From NCBI RefSeq assembly GCF_019320115.1, contig NC_089597.1:118240000-118303999 (forward strand): 64,000 bases of DNA, written 5' to 3'. The position numbers and the translations under genes were made by a program. The stretch comes from Miscanthus floridulus (taxonomy: Eukaryota > Streptophyta > Magnoliopsida > Poales > Poaceae). A model generated the notes under the pieces. It saw nothing but the letters and a program-made list of their open reading frames with translations, was not told the origin of the DNA and ran no database searches. This document shows positions 13,901-24,956 of this stretch, one piece after another (within the stretch, counting starts at the first letter, position 1; each line of letters begins with the position of its first letter).

Positions 13901-14600
13901 ATAATGGTAGTCACAAGGTTAGGAGTCAACAAGGAGGCGATCTGAAGATCAAAACACAGCGCAAGAGAACATAGCCTAATTGTCGACGACAACTGAGCAG
14001 GTGACTCTTGCTAATTTCCATATATGTCTTGTGTCCACCCAAGTGATTATCAGATAAAGATTAACATGAGATTTGGTCTTGTCGAGTAGCAACATGAGAT
14101 CAAGACTGATAAATATTCAGAGATTTGAAAGGGTTGGAGACAAAACAAACGAGATTCAAGGGACAGAGCCATTGCGCTGACTAGGGATTCAGTTGATAAA
14201 GCAATGACAGAATCTGTGAGGATAAGGTTCCAAAGCCAGGGTAGATAGCGATTAGCGTTGCACCAGATCATCTGTAGGAGAAGGAGCAATGAAGTCCGAT
14301 AAGGATTTTTGAGCAAGGTCCTCCCACATAGGAGCGGGACAACCACGACACATGCAAGCATTCAAGAGAACTAAACTTGGGCCTAAGGTCAAGCAAAGGC
14401 ATAGATAAAGTCTTCGTAGCGCAATGTTCAAGGCTAGCAACCACATATACAGGCTCAGGTTCCTAAGAGAGAACTCAATTGGAAACGACAACCATAGGAT
14501 TATCAAAACTTGGATGCTGTTCCAGGATAGCGCTCTTCCACACTCGTATGCTGACCGAGGACAAAAGGGTGACAACTACGGCACTACCTAGATAACGAGC
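10948..14600 (-). other. Decayed interior of the LTR element, no intact gene
   Basis: This lies on the internal side of the polypurine tract, so it should be the 3' interior of the element on the minus strand. No gag or pol motif (zinc knuckle, D-D-E, YADD or FADD) can be read in any frame, and open frames are short. It is either a non-coding interior or too decayed to recognise. No second LTR was found to the right, so the element seems truncated. Confidence 0.4.
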
Positions 14601-15051
14601 ATTCACGCCTATGAGAGATCAATGTCATTTTGTTCATTTCTGAGGCTACTCTTATTCCCTAGATTCTTTCTGTTTTTTTATTGCCGTGCCCTTACAACAA
14701 CCTGGCCATCTTTCTTACTTCCAAGGTCTGAGGATGGTTATATTTTCCCTTGTTTACAAAATGATGCCCCTCAAATCATGTGTGTGCTTGTTCTGATGTG
14801 CTAAACTGGAGGTGGATGAGGGATTTGAGCCAGGTATTTAATTTGGTTCCTTTCTTGCCTTCATTTGGCTGCACATGGATTTTGGTTTTACAACAATGCC
14901 AGGACAGAAGCTTCCCTCCTAGGTAGCAGTAACGTGGATGCCGTGCTCTTCTGGTTGTACAAAGGTTGGCTATAACTTCTGCATTTCAAGAACACTGCTC
15001 TTCCGTCTTCTATGTTGTCGCCTTAGTTGTGTATCCAATTCTGCAGGTCAA

Positions 15052-15540
15052 AAGCTGCGAAAGATGGTGTACAGGTCATGCCCACTGCGAGTGCTTTTCT
15101 TGCCGACTCATCTATGATATATGTGAAGGGCGGGCCTCAAGCGGTAGAGTCTTACCACCCGTGACCGGAAGGTCCCGGGTTCGAGTCGCGGTCTCCTCGC
15201 ATTGCACAGGCGAGGGTAAGGCTTGCCACTGACACCCTTCCCCAGACCCCGCACAGAGCGAGAGCCCTCTGCACTAGGTACGCTCATCTATGATATATGT
15301 GAGATTGACAGCCTCTTATTTGCCTCTCCTTATCATGCCAAGATTGGCCATTGCAAGTGCATTGAAATTTTCATATATCCACTAGACTTGCCTATTTACT
15401 TTGGGGAGATGATATCCAATATATTAAAACTGCAGCCTGAAGAATCTGAGTGGGATGATGAGTTTGACAATGAATTATATGTTTCTGAATTCTATCGTAC
15501 CTCCTCTCCGTACTTTTCACTGGCTAGATGTCGAGCATAA
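15052..15540 (+). pseudogene. Exon-like fragment split by the SINE, family not recognised
   Basis: An open stretch starts after an acceptor-like CTGCAG (ends 15048) and runs to a TAA at 15538-15540, interrupted by the SINE at 15127-15282. The right part contains an acidic run, PEESEWDDEFDNE, followed by LYVSEFYRTSSPYFS. I do not recognise the family. Removal of the SINE and one duplication copy keeps some continuity, but the correct frame is uncertain. It is probably a gene fragment carried by the Helitron. Confidence 0.3.
15127..15282 (+). mobile_element. tRNA-derived SINE (Au-like) with 20-bp target duplication
   Basis: The 156-bp body is bounded by a perfect 20-bp direct repeat, CTCATCTATGATATATGTGA, at 15107-15126 and 15283-15302. 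It carries a pol III B box GGTTCGAGTC (15178-15187) and an A-box-like AGCGGTAGAG about 40 bases upstream. It ends in a GCACTAGGTACG word typical of the Au SINE of grasses. It interrupts an open exon-like stretch, so the insertion broke whatever fragment was there. Confidence 0.8.
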
Positions 15541-15782
15541 TAAACACTGAAAGCTAATATCCTTGTTGCGCTGTGTAACTTACAGTTAGTTCAATTGTTA
15601 CGTGCCTTAAAATACATTGTTAGACGACAAGTGATTCATGTTGAAATCCCTAAAGTTGCCACAGATATCACTCTGTTGTTATCTAGGCATGCTATTTTCT
15701 CAGCTCATTCATCTATTCATGCAATACTATGTATTCATAAAGGAGTAGATCTTTTCGTTTTAATATAGTTATATGCACTGCA

Positions 15783-16810
15783 ACTCCGCCTATGTTGTCT
15801 CAACATAGCAGGTCCCAAGCCCTGGTAAAGGAGGAGGGTTGTGATAGGCGTGGCGAGCCAACGTTAAATCTAGCCATCCTGATGAAGATGACTTAGAGCC
15901 CTTATTTGTTTGCCTTAGTGATGGATGAGGTCACAAGGACATACAAGGGGACATCCCTTGGTGTATGCTTTTCGCGGACGATGTAGTGCTAGTTGATGAA
16001 AGCCGGACATGAGTGAATCAGAAACTGAAGTTATGACGGGAGACTTTGGAGTCCAAAGGTTTTAGACTCAGTAGAACTAAAACTGAGTATATGAGATGTG
16101 ACTTCGGCACTACTACTCGGGAGGAGGAAGATATTAGTTTGGAAGGTCAAGTAGTGCATAGGAAGGATACCTTTCGATATTTAGGATCAATGCTACAGAG
16201 AGACGGGGATATTGATGAAGATGTTAGCCATAGAATCAAAGCAGGGTGGATGAAGTGGCGGCAAGCATCTGGTGTCCTATGTGACAAAAGGGTACCACAG
16301 AAGCTAAAAAGCAAATTTTATAGGACGGCGATTAGACCTGCTATGTTGTATGGTGCAGAATGTTGGCCTACAAAAAGACGACATGTTCAACAGATAAGTG
16401 TTGTGGAAATGCGTATGTTGCGTTGGATTTGCGGTCATATAAGAAGGGATCGAGTTCGGAACGATGATATACGTGATAGATTAGGGGTAGCACCAATTGA
16501 AGAAAAGCTTGTCCAATACCGGTTGAGATGGTTTGGACATGTCCAACGGAGACCTCCAGAGGCACCGGTGCGTAGTGGAATTCTAAGCCAGGATAGTAAC
16601 GTGAAGAGAGGTAGAGGAAGACCGAAGTTGACTTGGGTAGAGGCAATAAAATGAGACTTGAAAGGATGGAATATACCCAAAGACTTAGCCTTAGATAGGA
16701 GTGCTTGGAAGACAGCTATCCACGTGCCTGAACCTTGATTGCTTCTGCTGGGTTTCAACTCTAGCCTACCCCAATTTGTTTGGGACTTAAAGGCTTTGTT
16801 GTTGTTGTTG
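15783..16810 (+). mobile_element. RTE-type LINE, internally deleted
   Basis: The element is bounded by an 18-bp direct repeat with one mismatch, ATAGTTATATGCACTGCA (15765-15782) and ATAGTTATACGCACTGCA (16811-16828). It ends in a (GTT)n tail, as RTE-clade LINEs do. The FADD reverse-transcriptase motif is at 15971-15982. A TGA (16010-16012) breaks the frame, then 202 codons are open (16046-16654) covering the thumb/C-terminal region (GAECW, RMLRWICGH, RYRLRWFGHVQRR-like words). The first 110 bases resemble a LINE 5' end and jump directly to the late RT region, so most of the endonuclease/RT is missing. Confidence 0.8.
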
Positions 16811-18912
16811 ATAGTTATACGCACTGCATGCTCAAGAAAAATATAAAAGACCAAATCGGACACATGTACCATCATGCCAACTTTCATTATTTCTGATCGT
16901 TTCACCCTTGGACCATGAAAAGTTGAGATGCTTATCATCTTTAGGTGCATGAAAAATATACATGTCCATTTAGTTCGCAAGACAATTGTTTAGGTGCTTT
17001 CCCTTTTTTAAATCTCGTTATCTCTAATTGAGCCTTGTTATTGTCACAAATCCTCTATGTGCCCCACAGATTTGTATTGATACATGATGATAGCTTCTAC
17101 TGATTTCAAATCAAAAGGGTTGCAGCATGGAGGGTGATGCAGATTTCATTTGTTCATGTAGGTTTCCCCATGCCTTAATGTACAACGTTCGCTTAGATTT
17201 GTTTCCAACGTTGGCTCAGCGAGTGCAGCGGATATTTGCCTCCTGCTATAGCTGAGAAGAAGCATGACAAAACCTTTCTTCTAATATAGAAAGTAGTTTC
17301 TTTGTTCCAGTAGTAGACTGTTTTGCTTCATATTTTGCTGCACAACTTATGTGACAAATACAGATGGCTATGATCATACATCTGTTCCCAGTTAGCCTTT
17401 GCTAAATAAACTTGCATTTTTAATCATGCTACATGCGCCGGCCTTGATTGTTTATTGTCCCATTGCAGGTTTCCGTTTCTCAGCTACTCAAGAAAGGAGA
17501 GGGATTCACCTAATTTCAAAGACCACTTTGTTCGGTTTTTGTGACTCCTCTTTGTGCTTCTGCAGCATTTGCACATTGTTTCCTCTGCCATTAGATTTAG
17601 AGACCAATGAGATGGCTTCCTTTATCCTCTGCTTCTTTTGTTGCAGGCTGGTGTGTACACACTACTGTTTGCATGTTCTTGCAGCCCCCTTCTCCAGAAA
17701 AAGGTATGATGTTGTCTCAAAATAGTGGTGCTCCTTTTATAATATAGTTCTTAATGATTTCACAGTGTGCATTGCTTCCTTCGTAAAACAGTTGCGCCAG
17801 GTCCTAAACGCTATTTGCAACTACAGATGCATCCTTTTTCACACTAATTGTTACAAGTTATTCATTCATCTTGCTCATAGGTTTGACCTGACCAATCTGG
17901 ATGTTTAATACCGTGGCTGATGATGAAATGTCTTCACTGGTCACTTCACCACGCCTACCTATCCAATCTCAAAAAAACCCAAACCTGAATTTTTCATAAT
18001 GTTTGAAGGTTTCTGGCTAACGCTGTGATCACCCTACCTGATATGCATATCTCTGTTCCTCTGGTTAGGCGCAGTTGGCTCATCTGTGTTTTACTTTGAG
18101 GCATGCTTGCAGATAAACTGAGTTAGTCTCCTTTTTCGATTATTAGAGCAGGACCTTCTTCTCATATATTTTTGGGCTTCTACAAGCATTTGAATATGTT
18201 TGTTGCCTATGTAGACTCATATACCTACTTATATGTGGTTAGCCGCTGTCTTAGTTCTAACCCGAAGATGCACATTTGGGACTGATTTTATGATATATAT
18301 CTATATATGCAGTCCTCATGATCAGATATTATTATGACTTTGTCAGGTACGGTACACCAAAATGGTAGTATGAAACACGGGACTACAACTTCCATGAAGT
18401 AAACTATTATGCGGCTGAGTATTTTGCAATGGTATGATCTGTATGCACATCCATTTTACTTGCTGCTGTAAATGTGCTATCCAAACATGGCAGCCATTAT
18501 TTTTTACAGATAACTTTGCCTACGATGAAAAATTATCTATGCTGCTTTTGTAAGGGCTGTTGATAGTTGGTACTCGATCATGCCTGGCCATATTAGACAA
18601 AGTCTGAACCTCCTCACCTTTCATGTTGATTTCCTACCTATACCTGCTTACTGGACTTTACATGTTTTTTTAATGTATAGGCAACTGTTGTTGGTACATA
18701 TAACAATGATGATTCTACTCGTTAAGGTCAGGTTCATCCCTAACGCACCCCTTCGATTTCTGTATAATAGCAATGCTAATTTTTCTTCGCCTCATGCTTA
18801 CCACGATATACTGCTAGCCTTTTCAAAACATAAAATGGAGATGACATAGTATTCGTCGCCATGTATTTCCTCTTTACAGCTTTGTGCTTTATTCTTTTCC
18901 CGCCTTCAATAT

Positions 18913-18952
18913 GCTTGGACTAAAAGGCTTTATTGTTGTTGTTGTTGTTGTT
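18913..18952 (+). repeat. Short 3'-end remnant of the RTE LINE
   Basis: The sequence CTTGGACTAAAAGGCTTTA followed by (TTG)n matches the 3' end of the LINE at 15783-16810. It is a very 5'-truncated copy of about 40 bp. Confidence 0.55.
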
Positions 18953-21098
18953 TAGTATGCTAGAGTTTTTCCTATGATTTTAGATTATCCTGTATGGTCT
19001 TACTTCATACCTTACGCTCTGTTGCCAAATATATGTCGGCACTATGCTTAGTTGCCTGTGTTTGCTGCCTTACTGTCAAAAAAAAATGCTGAGTTTTGTA
19101 TTCGCGCTGAACAGGCTACGTTGTTACAAGGATTTTTTTATCCTGCTGTGCCAAAAAAATAATAGTTCTTCACGACCCTATTGTTTCTCTTTGTTACAAG
19201 GAAATTTTCTACCCTTACCTGCCGTCATCTATTATTGCAGGCATACAAATAGTTCTTCGTAAGCTTTGTTGCATGCCGTTGTCAGTTTCCGTACGTTTCG
19301 ATCACACACGAGGTTCCTGGTGATAGTGCCTATTTCTATGGCATCGAGGTTGAGTTGTCTATATTATTTCGAGCGAGGCATACCAACGCTGGCTCTTTTT
19401 GGGTCCTCACTGACAAACTGTTCGGTCACTTATGAAGAGTATGTTATTTTCTCTCTTTATATTTGTTACAGACCATGTGCTCGCTTCTCAGTTTTGTCTG
19501 ATGCAGCCTTGTCTTTTAGCTATGCTGTACTTGGTATTCATATAATTATCGTTGCCCTTGTTTTCGCAGTCTTTTGTTCCTTGTACTGAAAAATTTCAGA
19601 GTTGTACATACATATAACCTAAGTCTGGGTTAGGAAAGTACAAAAAAAAATCAAGGCATCTTCATCTCTGAACTTTATGTGGCCTTTTTTATATTCATCC
19701 AAATGCCTCTTTGAACAATTTTTTTGTCAGATGAAATGTGCTTTACTATTCAACAGTAGCCTTGGCTGAACTTTCTACAAATTTCACCTACAGGCTGCTA
19801 TTTAGTTCATTAATGATTTTTTTATACTCTCAGCTGTGTTTGCTTGAGAAATAGGGTCCACCTCCTATGCTAACAGTTCATCGGCTTTGTTCTTCTGGGA
19901 AAAAAGGTCACCTTATCCGACAACAAGATATGAACATCCTTGACCTCATTAGTAGCGTTCCTTGGAATTTCGCACCATATTTTCTAAGAATGGCTCCAGG
20001 TTTTGTACTTTTCATACATTATTGGTTTTGCTGTTGTGACACCAGTTGCCGCTTGATTTCAGTACTTTTTTTTCTCTTAAGAAACAAGGTTGCCTGTAGC
20101 CTTTGCCTAAACATGCAGGATCTAATACTGTGGTTCATCTCTTTACAGATATCCAATGCCTTGAACAGGTAGCAAGAAGAGAGCAAACAGCTATTGGGCA
20201 TGCCATCTGAATAACGGCAAAACAATGCCCTGCTGCATGTTCCAGGGGGACAAAAAAGGTACTAAGCTTCTTGACCCTTTTCATCAGATTTGTGGCATTG
20301 CCACAGTTCCGCACGGGCCTTTCCTATTAGGTAACAAATAGGATTACCTAACACTTCTTCAAATTTGACTGTATGTGACAGTGCTTAATGATCGTTACTC
20401 AATAAATCAGCTGAGTAGCCACAGAGGTCCAAAAGGTTGCCGATGTCACCTGTTTGTAGACTCTTCGATCTTCATAAAGGACCAAAAGGTTGCTGCTGTC
20501 AGCCGTTTGTAGACTCTTCACTTACAATGTGTATTGCATTGGCTGCCACGCCACATCTGTATAATATAAGACATGTAATCTACTCATAGTTGAATCTATG
20601 CTTGTGACATGTCTACCACTCCCTCCATTCCACATTATACCTGGGTTTTGGCTTCTCTAGGTACCTTTTTCCTATGTATCTAGACTATCTTATAAATTAA
20701 CCATTGCAAGATTAACAGAGTCGCATTTTGCGTACGCCCGCGAGGGCTCTCTCTCATACAACAGAGAATGAAGCCCTCACCTGCAACGCATCGCCGCTGC
20801 ATCATCTGTATCATATACGTACCTATATATGATATCCAGTATTAGCCTACTTATGTACATCATCAGATATGTATATGACCCGCCAGCGATCTCTCTCCAG
20901 TGCAGACAGCTATTACCTAACCTATTCGACCTCTCTGTGTGTTTGCATTATGTCCTTGCATCAGTGCGCCTTCTTTATAAGCATCATCGCTGCAACAAAA
21001 CCAAAAAGCAAATTTGCGTCCGCGCAAATGCGCGCGGCTTATACTAATTAATATTAGCATAGGGTGTTGGGATACATTAGCCCATATGTTATATGGGA

Positions 21099-21239
21099 GG
21101 CCCCGTTCGGCTTGTTGAAACTTGGCTGAAACTGGCTGAAAACACTGTTCTGGTTGAATCGTTGTGAGAGAAAAATATTGTTCCGGCTGAAAAAAAAAGA
21201 AGCCGAATAAACCGGTTTTAAGGTAAGCCGAACGGGGCC
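21099..21239. repeat. hAT-like MITE
   Basis: GGCCCCGTTCGGCTT (21099-21113) and AAGCCGAACGGGGCC (21225-21239) are exact inverted repeats around a 141-bp AT-richer core with a TGTTCTGG..TTGTGAGAGAAAAA motif. The same core motif recurs in the MITE at 53010-53135, so they are one family. Flanks (ATATGGGA / ATTTGAAA) are at best a decayed 8-bp duplication. Confidence 0.75.
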
Positions 21240-21689
21240 ATTTGAAACAAGTTGTCAGCTTCGTCAACCAATTTATGCAGAACGGTGGTACTACTTGACA
21301 ACGCCAATGATCATCTGTACTATAATTTTACCGTGCTAATCAATACACGATGTTTACCTTTGTTCACATCAAACCATAGATTGTATTCTAATGGTTCGTG
21401 GTTCATGAAAACTCATGTAATATTGATGATTGGCTACAAACAGAATGTTAAAAACACCACACTCAAAGCACCGTTCTTTATAATATAACAAGTATTCAAA
21501 CTCGAATTATCATGTGCTATTATTTTTCAACGGTCGGGCATGATTCTAGTTATTGAAAAAAAATACAAAAATACAGATATACAGGTGGGGTGGGAGCCAT
21601 CTACCGTGTACCGATGCTGAATTTGAGCCCTCTCAGAATTTTGGAAATTAATGGAAATAAGAAATAAACAAATAAGTGAAATCATGTGA

Positions 21690-22234
21690 TGATGGATATA
21701 TGCTACCGCTGTTCTGCATTCGGAGAAGTTTTTTCGCAGCCTAGGGCTCGCCATCCATACCAAATCGGCCGGCCCGAGTGTTCCTGTCACCGCCCCCGCC
21801 GGTACTCTGCTACTCCTCCCCGTCGTTCTCCTCTCCTCCCCGCCGGTACTCTGCTGCTCCTCCCCACCGGTGGTGTTCCCCTGCTCGTCCTCCCCGTCGG
21901 TGGTGGTCCCCTGCTCCGACGAGCTCCTCGGCCCGTACACGCGAGCTCCGTCGCTACTCCGCGCCAGGCGACGAGGAAGGTGCCGAGGTGGAGTCGTCGG
22001 TCCCGTGCCAGACGACGAGGAAGGTGCCGGGCGCCACGACGTCGCCGACCTCGCGGCGCGAGTCCGGGAACAGCATCGACGTAGCTGTTCTGCGCGGGGA
22101 TGCGTGTACTGAAGAAGTCGCCGGCGCGGTCCGCGGCGTTGGGGTGCTCGAAGTGGGCGAAGGTGTGAGGGGCCACGCGACCGTGGCGCGACGGCTTGTC
22201 ATCCTGGTGGTGGAACACCGCTGCGGCCGGGGGT

Positions 22235-22270
<36 letters not shown>

Positions 22271-22510
22271 CGCGTGGGAATCTGGAAGTCCGGATAGGAC
22301 TCGGGCGGCGTGACGGAGGTCTTGACCCGCACAGCCAGACCGTGCCCACCACATGCTCCAGGTTCGGCGAGGCCACGCACCGAGAGGGCGGTGTCGAAGC
22401 CGGTCAGGAACACCAGCGTCCCGCTCGGCCACGCCACGGCGAAGTTGTTGCGTCGGACCAGGGCGAGCCGCGGCTACTGCTCCCGACGACGGAGACGGAG
22501 ACGCGGCAGG
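21690..22510 (-). other. GC-rich block with unassigned coding-like sequence
   Basis: The minus strand between about 22440 and 21960 reads as coding-like sequence. One piece contains AWPSGTLVFLTGFDTALSVR, another contains APHTFAHFEHPNAADRAGDF, and a third in a shifted frame contains FPDSRREVGDVVAPGTFLVVW. The pieces are separated by a 36-base homopolymer G run (22235-22270) and a frameshift near 22075. I do not recognise the family. The even spacing suggests a broken gene rather than chance, but other frames in this GC-rich DNA are also open, so support is weak. Confidence 0.3.
22235..22270. repeat. 36-base G homopolymer
   Basis: An uninterrupted run of 36 G sits inside GC-rich sequence. Its true length is doubtful in any assembly, and any reading frame across it is unreliable. 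Confidence 0.85.
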
Positions 22511-22554
22511 TCGGCTAAGCGCGCTGCGCCGGCTCCTCGCCGTGCTCCAGCCGC

Positions 22555-22800
22555 GCGGTCGTGCTCGCCCTGCTCCAGTCATGCTCGCCGTGCTCCAGTC
22601 GTGCTCGCCCTACTCCAGCTGTGCTCCAGTCGTGCTCACCCTGCTCTGCTGTGCTCGCCGTGATGCCGTCGTGCTCGCCCTGCTCTGCTGTGCTCGCCGT
22701 GGTGCCGTCGTGCTCGCTCTGCCGTGTCCACCATGGTGCCACCAAGCTCGTTCTGCTCGCCCTGCTCTGCCGTGTCCACCGTTGTGCTCGCTGCCCACCA
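22555..22800. repeat. GC-rich minisatellite
   Basis: Degenerate tandem units built on TGCTCGCCCTGCTC(CAG/TGC)(TC)GTG are about 18-20 bp long, with a longer 39-bp period near 22640-22720. Open frames on both strands follow from the repeat period being near a multiple of three. No gene is supported. Confidence 0.65.
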
Positions 22801-22935
22801 TTTGTTCGAGGAAATGCCTAAAAGAGGGTAACCTTACCGATTAGCAGAAGAGGTAACCATATCAAAACAAACTAGACAATCAAACACACCCTAGTGCTAG
22901 CTACGCTTAGACATCACGGTCAATCAAACAATCAG

Positions 22936-23028
22936 GGGTTGGTTTGGTAGACTAGATTAAGACTGCCTAGGCTAGGATTCTAGCCAAGCTAGAAATTGGC
23001 CAACAAACCAAACACACCCTTGTAAGCG
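22936..23028. repeat. Small MITE-like inverted repeat
   Basis: GGGTTGGTTTGG on the left and CCAAACACACCC on the right flank about 70 bases containing paired CTAG words. The size and ends resemble a short MITE remnant in the 5' flank of the F-box locus. The target duplication is not clear. Confidence 0.35.
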
Positions 23029-23346
23029 TTCGGCACTTGGGCTGAACTGCAGTCGTCGCTGGCCTGTGGGATCTGAACCTCGATCTGGACCCACCTGGCA
23101 AAGACACCATCAAACTAGGCAAGCCACAAAACTCACCTGTTGATGAGAAAACCATAGTTCGTTCGATCTATCCCGCATTTTTGCTGTCACCAACCACCAA
23201 CCAAGGTGGCATGCCGCCGCCGCCATCGGAGCTGATGGAGGAGCTCGTGGAGGAGGTCCTCCTCCGCCTCCCGTCGGAGAACCCCGCGAGCCTCGTCTGC
23301 ACCGCCCTCGTTTGGAAGCTCTGGTGCCACCTCATCTGCGGCGTCG

Positions 23347-23555
23347 GGGATATTTAACTTATTGCCATCCTTACGGATAGCACCTCTCCAATTGCCAGCT
23401 TTAGAATGGAACCTACAAAATTGTCATACAAAATAGTGAACCTCATACGTTTTTGCCACTTTTGATGATGTGGCGCGCCACGTGAGCTTGCCAGCGCAGC
23501 AGCGCCCATAGGAGCCCTAACTTAGCATGGAAAAAGACCATTGTGCCCTTGCCTC
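23347..23555 (+). repeat. Left terminal inverted repeat of the Pack-MULE
   Basis: It starts GGGATATTTAACTTATTGCC and pairs with 43775-43981 read in reverse. Similarity fades after the AAAGACCATTGTGCCC word near 23550. Confidence 0.85.
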
Positions 23556-23704
23556 CTTCTGCCTTTGTGGCCCTAGCGTTCAGCGCCGATCTCCATTCTC
23601 TTCCCCGCTGGTCTCCATTCTCTCCCTGTCGCACCAGCGTCCACACGTTGCTCCCCGTTGTTGACTCGCTCGTCGTGGTGTCGCTCGCCCTCGCCCTCAC
23701 CGGC

Positions 23705-24174
23705 GCTGGCGCCCGCGACCGGCGTGGAGGTACGCCAGCCCGTGCACCACGCCCACACACGCATGTAGCTGGGCCGTCTACTCTAGCTCTAGCGTGTCGA
23801 CGCCAGCGCAGGGGATGGAAGAGCGTCTGGTCCAAGAAGTCCTGGTTCATGTACTCGTACACCAGCAGCTGTCGCCCGGCGCCCTCCGCCTAGAACCCGC
23901 GGAGCTTCACCAAGTTCACGTTGTGGACGTTGCCGATCACGGCGATCTCCGTCAGGAACTCGCGCTGGCTCTGTGTGCCTAGCCCGTTCATCCGCTTCAC
24001 CGCCACAGTGCTCTGGTCAGGGAGCTCACCACGGAACACGGAGTCGATCTGCCACTTGAAGCTGTTCGTCGCTGCGTCGTGGCGTCCTGGTCGGCAGGTC
24101 GGGATGAACATGTTCTCGTCGAGGCCCTCGACGTCAAACAGGGCGGAGGACGTAGCCCGCGCCAACGATAGCAT
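23705..24174 (-). pseudogene. Receptor-like kinase fragment (S-domain/SD2 type)
   Basis: The minus strand encodes part of a protein-kinase N-lobe. VFRGELPDQSTVAVKRMNGL includes the VAVK lysine, and EFLTEIAVIGNVHNVNLVKL covers the alphaC-helix and following strand (GNVHHVNLV in the family). A TAG at 23892-23890 interrupts just after RGF. LLVYEYMNQDFLDQTLF (hinge) and, after a shift, GLAYLHAG follow. The activation loop and the rest of the C-lobe are missing, as is the ectodomain. It lies inside the Pack-MULE, so it is most likely a captured fragment. The resemblance is to At5g24080-like G-type lectin kinases; subfamily placement is inference. Confidence 0.75.
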
Positions 24175-24671
24175 GGCCGACAGCTTGAACCAGTTGCTGC
24201 TGCTCTTCTTGACGTTCTGCGGGCTACGGCCGGCACCTCGTGAGCCACTGCGTGGCCATGGTGTAGAGCAGGTGGTTGCAATCGTTGGTCGGCGCGGCCC
24301 TGAAACATTCGGCTGGTGGCGGTGGCGGTCCGTACAGACATGGGCCGCCTAACGCCGGCGGTGGTGATGGCGCTGCTCGTCGTCCTTGCGGCCATGTCCG
24401 TGCTCCCGGCGATCAACGTGACGACGATGGCGTTCGAGGACGCGTAGGCAACATGCCAACATCCTCCGCTCCGCCGACCACGGCACCGACGATTGTCTAT
24501 TACCAACTTTTCATGCACGCCTTTGTCAAACACATTCATCAATAAACAATTTGATTGCTGGATTGCTGGATTGCTTGTCGATCATATTCAAAAACATCTA
24601 TCCGATGAGTGAGCAATTATTAATCCGATTGATGAACGAGAATGCATTTGCGGTGGATTAATTTGTTGCAG

Positions 24672-24956
24672 GGTCTGGTTTCATCTCCTCATCCATGTAT
24701 GTACGAGCACGGCTTCTTCAGCGCATTCATCAAGCTTCCCTCCAACTACATGCTTCCTGCCTTCCTACATGCTGCCTGCAGGCATCCACCGGCGACGCGT
24801 TCAAGAAGCGGCACAACAAGCTGGACTTCGAGTTCCTGGGCAACATTTGGGGCAAGCCATGGCGGGTGAATGCAGACCAACGTGTATGGCAACGGTGGCG
24901 TCGGCCGAGGCTGGAAGGAGCGGTACGTGCTGCTGTTTGACCCAACCAGGGAGCTC
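24672..24956 (+). pseudogene. XTH fragment, 5' part
   Basis: After an acceptor-like TTGTTGCAG (ends 24671) the frame reads SGFISSS and, one base shifted, YEHGFFSAFIKLPSNY. Then HNKLDFEFLGN (24812 on) and GKPWRV follow, and after another shift NVYGNGGVGRGWKERYVLLF. This is a glycoside hydrolase family 16 XTH, which cuts and rejoins xyloglucan in the cell wall. The catalytic motif is normally HDE(I/L)DFEFLG; here the first glutamate is lysine and the aspartate is asparagine, so it would be inactive even without the frame breaks. It ends where the solo LTR was inserted. It is cargo of the Pack-MULE. Confidence 0.8.

Larger units (their letters stand above)
14601..21047 (+). mobile_element. Second Helitron: clear 3' end, 5' end not found
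   Basis: The right terminus has a GC hairpin (CCGCGC 21020-21025 with GCGCGG 21032-21037), then TTATA, CTAA (21044-21047) and a host T (21048): a Helitron 3' end. The upstream DNA is T-rich, with exon-sized open blocks between acceptor-like TTGCAG and donor-like GGTATG sites, as in Helitrons that carry gene fragments. It holds a SINE and an RTE LINE. I found no convincing A|TC 5' terminus, so the left limit given here is only where the character of the sequence changes. Confidence 0.45.

Noticed and set aside
15127..15282. A tRNA gene
   Set aside because: Pol III boxes are present, but there is no cloverleaf or acceptor stem, and the 20-bp duplication shows it is a SINE.
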